Assembly (NCBI GenBank): GCA_044344715.1 | Contig: JBIJCI010000027.1 | Coordinates: forward strand, 1 to 20,931 | DNA: 20,931 nt | Source: F1-60-MAGs027 sp044344715 | Lineage (GTDB): Bacteria; Actinomycetota; Acidimicrobiia; Acidimicrobiales; Ilumatobacteraceae | Reading direction: 5' to 3' | Shown here: piece after piece, positions 19,376-20,931 of the stretch | How positions within the stretch are numbered: the first letter of the stretch is position 1 | Layout: every line of letters begins with the position of its first letter | Translations under genes and position numbers: made by a program | The notes under the pieces: generated by a model | Told to the model about the DNA's origin: nothing | What the model saw: only the letters and a program-made list of their open reading frames with translations | The model's database searches: none

Positions 19376-20931
19376 CCAGCGCCACGGCCCACGTCGGCCG
19401 GGCGATCCTGCTCGTCGGGTTCCTCGCTGCGTTCTTCGGCGCGTTCGCCGCCGCCGTCGGCGCACGCCGCAACGACGCGAAGACCCTGCGGCTCGTACCG
19501 CGTTTCGTGGTGCTCGCCACCGCCGCCGCGCTCGCCGCGTTCGCGGTGATGGAGTGGGCAATGATCACCCGCGACTTCTCGCTCGAGTACGTGCAGAAGG
19601 TGGGTTCGCGCTCAACGCCCGCGCTCTACAACGTGGCCGCCGTGTGGAGCGCGCTCGAGGGCTCCATCCTCATGTGGCTCCTGGTGCTCGCCGGCTACCT
19701 CGCCGCCGCCGCGTGGTGGATGCGCAAGCGGATGGGCGAGCCGCTCGTTGCCTGGGCCATGGCGGTCATGTTCACGGTGCTCGCGTTCTTCTTCCTCCTG
19801 TCGTTCGGGCCGGCCAACCCGTTCGTCATCGGCCCGCCCGGCGTCACCGACGGCCCCGGCCCCAATCCGCTGCTGCAGAACCACATCCTCGTCATGTTCC
19901 ACCCGCCGATCCTCTACCTCGGCTACGTGGGCATGACGGTGCCGTTCGCGTTCGCCCTCGCCGCGCTGATCACCGGCAAGGTGGAGGACGGCTGGCTGCA
20001 CCTCACGCGCCGCTGGACGGTGGTGGCGTGGGGCTTCCTCACCTTCGGCATCGCGCTCGGCGGCTGGTGGAGCTACGAGGTGCTCGGCTGGAGCGGCGTA
20101 TGGGCGTGGGATCCGGTGGAGAACGCGTCGCTGTTGCCGTGGATCACCGGCACCGCCTACATCCACTCGGTGATGGTGCAGGAGCGCCGCGGCCTGTTGC
20201 GCGTGTGGAACGTGTCGCTGCTCATCGCCACGTTCAGCCTCACCATCCTCGGCACGTTCCTCACCCGCTCGGGTGTCATCAACAGCGTGCACGCATTCTC
20301 CGAGAGCGACATCGGGCCGTGGCTCCTCGCCATGTTCGTGGTGATCGTGGCCGTGTCGCTGGTGCTGGTGTTCCTGCGCGGCGACCAACTGCGTGCCGAC
20401 GGTCGCGTGGAGAGCATGTTCTCCCGCGAGGGTGCCTTCCTCGTCAACAACGTGCTGTTCGCCGTGTTCGCCTTCGTCGTGCTGCTCGGCACGGTGTTCC
20501 CGCTCGTCGTCGAGGCGTTGCAGCAACGCCAGATCGTGGTGGGCGAGCCGTTCTTCGACCAGCTCACCATCCCCATCGGGCTCACGATGTTGTTCATCAT
20601 GGCGGTGGCACCCGTGCTGCCGTGGCGGCGCGACGGTCGCGACAGCGTGTCGCAGCGCCTGCTGTGGCCGGCGGTGTTCGGTGTCGTGTGCATCGCGATC
20701 TCGCTCGTGGTTGGCGCGGCGGGCATCGAGCCGCTCCTTGCCTTCGGCCTCGGTGGATTCGCCGCCGGCAGCGCGGTGCGCCACCTCTGGCGCGCGGTGC
20801 GCGTGCAACGCCTGCGCGGGTTCGTCGGTCGCGCCAACGGTGGCATGGTCGTGCACCTCGGCGTGATCCTCATCTGCGTGGCGCTCGCCGCATCCAACTC
20901 CTTCACCCGCAGCCAGGAAATCGACCTCGTC
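19366..20931 (+). CDS. ccmF: Cytochrome c heme lyase subunit CcmF (3' truncated by window)
   Basis: The first 522 codons of a family normally about 630-680 aa; the frame is open to the window end. CcmF is a multi-helix membrane protein that joins heme from CcmE to apocytochrome c. The WWD domain is complete: GGWWSYEVLG (232-241) and WAWDPVENAS (246-255). Candidate heme-ligand histidines are His173 and His179 (NHILVMFHPP), His267 (AYIHSVMV) and His309 (NSVHAFSES). The early motifs NVAAVWSALEGSILMW and LRGDQLRAD also fit the family. ATG 19366 overlaps the end of ccmE by 10 bases in another frame, implying coupling. CcmG and CcmH would be expected beyond the window. Confidence 0.96.
   Translation, partial: MLLASATAHVGRAILLVGFLAAFFGAFAAAVGARRNDAKTLRLVPRFVVLATAAALAAFAVMEWAMITRDFSLEYVQKVGSRSTPALYNVAAVWSALEGSILMWLLVLAGYLAAAAWWMRKRMGEPLVAWAMAVMFTVLAFFFLLSFGPANPFVIGPPGVTDGPGPNPLLQNHILVMFHPPILYLGYVGMTVPFAFALAALITGKVEDGWLHLTRRWTVVAWGFLTFGIALGGWWSYEVLGWSGVWAWDPVENASLLPWITGTAYIHSVMVQERRGLLRVWNVSLLIATFSLTILGTFLTRSGVINSVHAFSESDIGPWLLAMFVVIVAVSLVLVFLRGDQLRADGRVESMFSREGAFLVNNVLFAVFAFVVLLGTVFPLVVEALQQRQIVVGEPFFDQLTIPIGLTMLFIMAVAPVLPWRRDGRDSVSQRLLWPAVFGVVCIAISLVVGAAGIEPLLAFGLGGFAAGSAVRHLWRAVRVQRLRGFVGRANGGMVVHLGVILICVALAASNSFTRSQEIDLV

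Overview
The window is about 21 kb of dense, high-GC DNA from what is most likely an uncultured or little-studied actinobacterium, probably of the class Acidimicrobiia (Ilumatobacter-like). The signs are the strong G/C third-position bias, GTG starts, TANNNT boxes 6-7 nt before start codons that lack a ribosome binding site, an IdeR/MntR-type DtxR regulator, an actinobacterial HelD and a full-length Lhr. The taxonomic call is inference from gene content. There is no rRNA, tRNA, CRISPR array, transposase or phage gene, and no gene-free stretch longer than about 190 bases.

Layout. 1-595: the end of an exported-protein gene converges on a small lipoprotein gene, with hairpins and a 34-bp tandem repeat between them. 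597-5194: a nitrogen block with a class III aminotransferase and a glutamate dehydrogenase (minus strand), divergent from an ammonium channel and its PII protein (amt-glnK, plus strand). The amt/gdh intergenic region carries an 11-bp-periodic AC-rich element resembling a GlnR operator. 5227-7715: an unknown 179-aa protein, a cold-shock protein, and a translationally coupled pair of exported proteins of unknown function. 7898-10003: a HelD/HelR-type RNA-polymerase-recycling ATPase preceded by three inverted repeats. 10014-15717: a lipoprotein and a DtxR-family metalloregulator, divergent from a 1513-aa Lhr helicase across a compact, nearly symmetric promoter region that looks leaderless in both directions. 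15714-16564: a TetR regulator coupled to a small two-helix membrane protein. 16610-20931: a tightly packed ccmABCDEF operon (System I cytochrome c maturation), with ccmF cut by the window end.

How the genes work together. Amt imports ammonium and GlnK gates Amt; glutamate dehydrogenase interconverts ammonium plus 2-oxoglutarate and glutamate, and the aminotransferase moves amino groups. The ccm operon makes a heme-handling machine: CcmAB power release of holo-CcmE, CcmC loads heme onto CcmE, CcmD assists, and CcmF ligates heme to apocytochrome c. Most annotation here is conventional. The points most worth a second look are the symmetric bidirectional promoter at 11137-11169, the putative GlnR operator, the inverted repeats before helD, the mixed metal ligands of the DtxR protein, and a System I ccm operon in an apparent actinobacterium.
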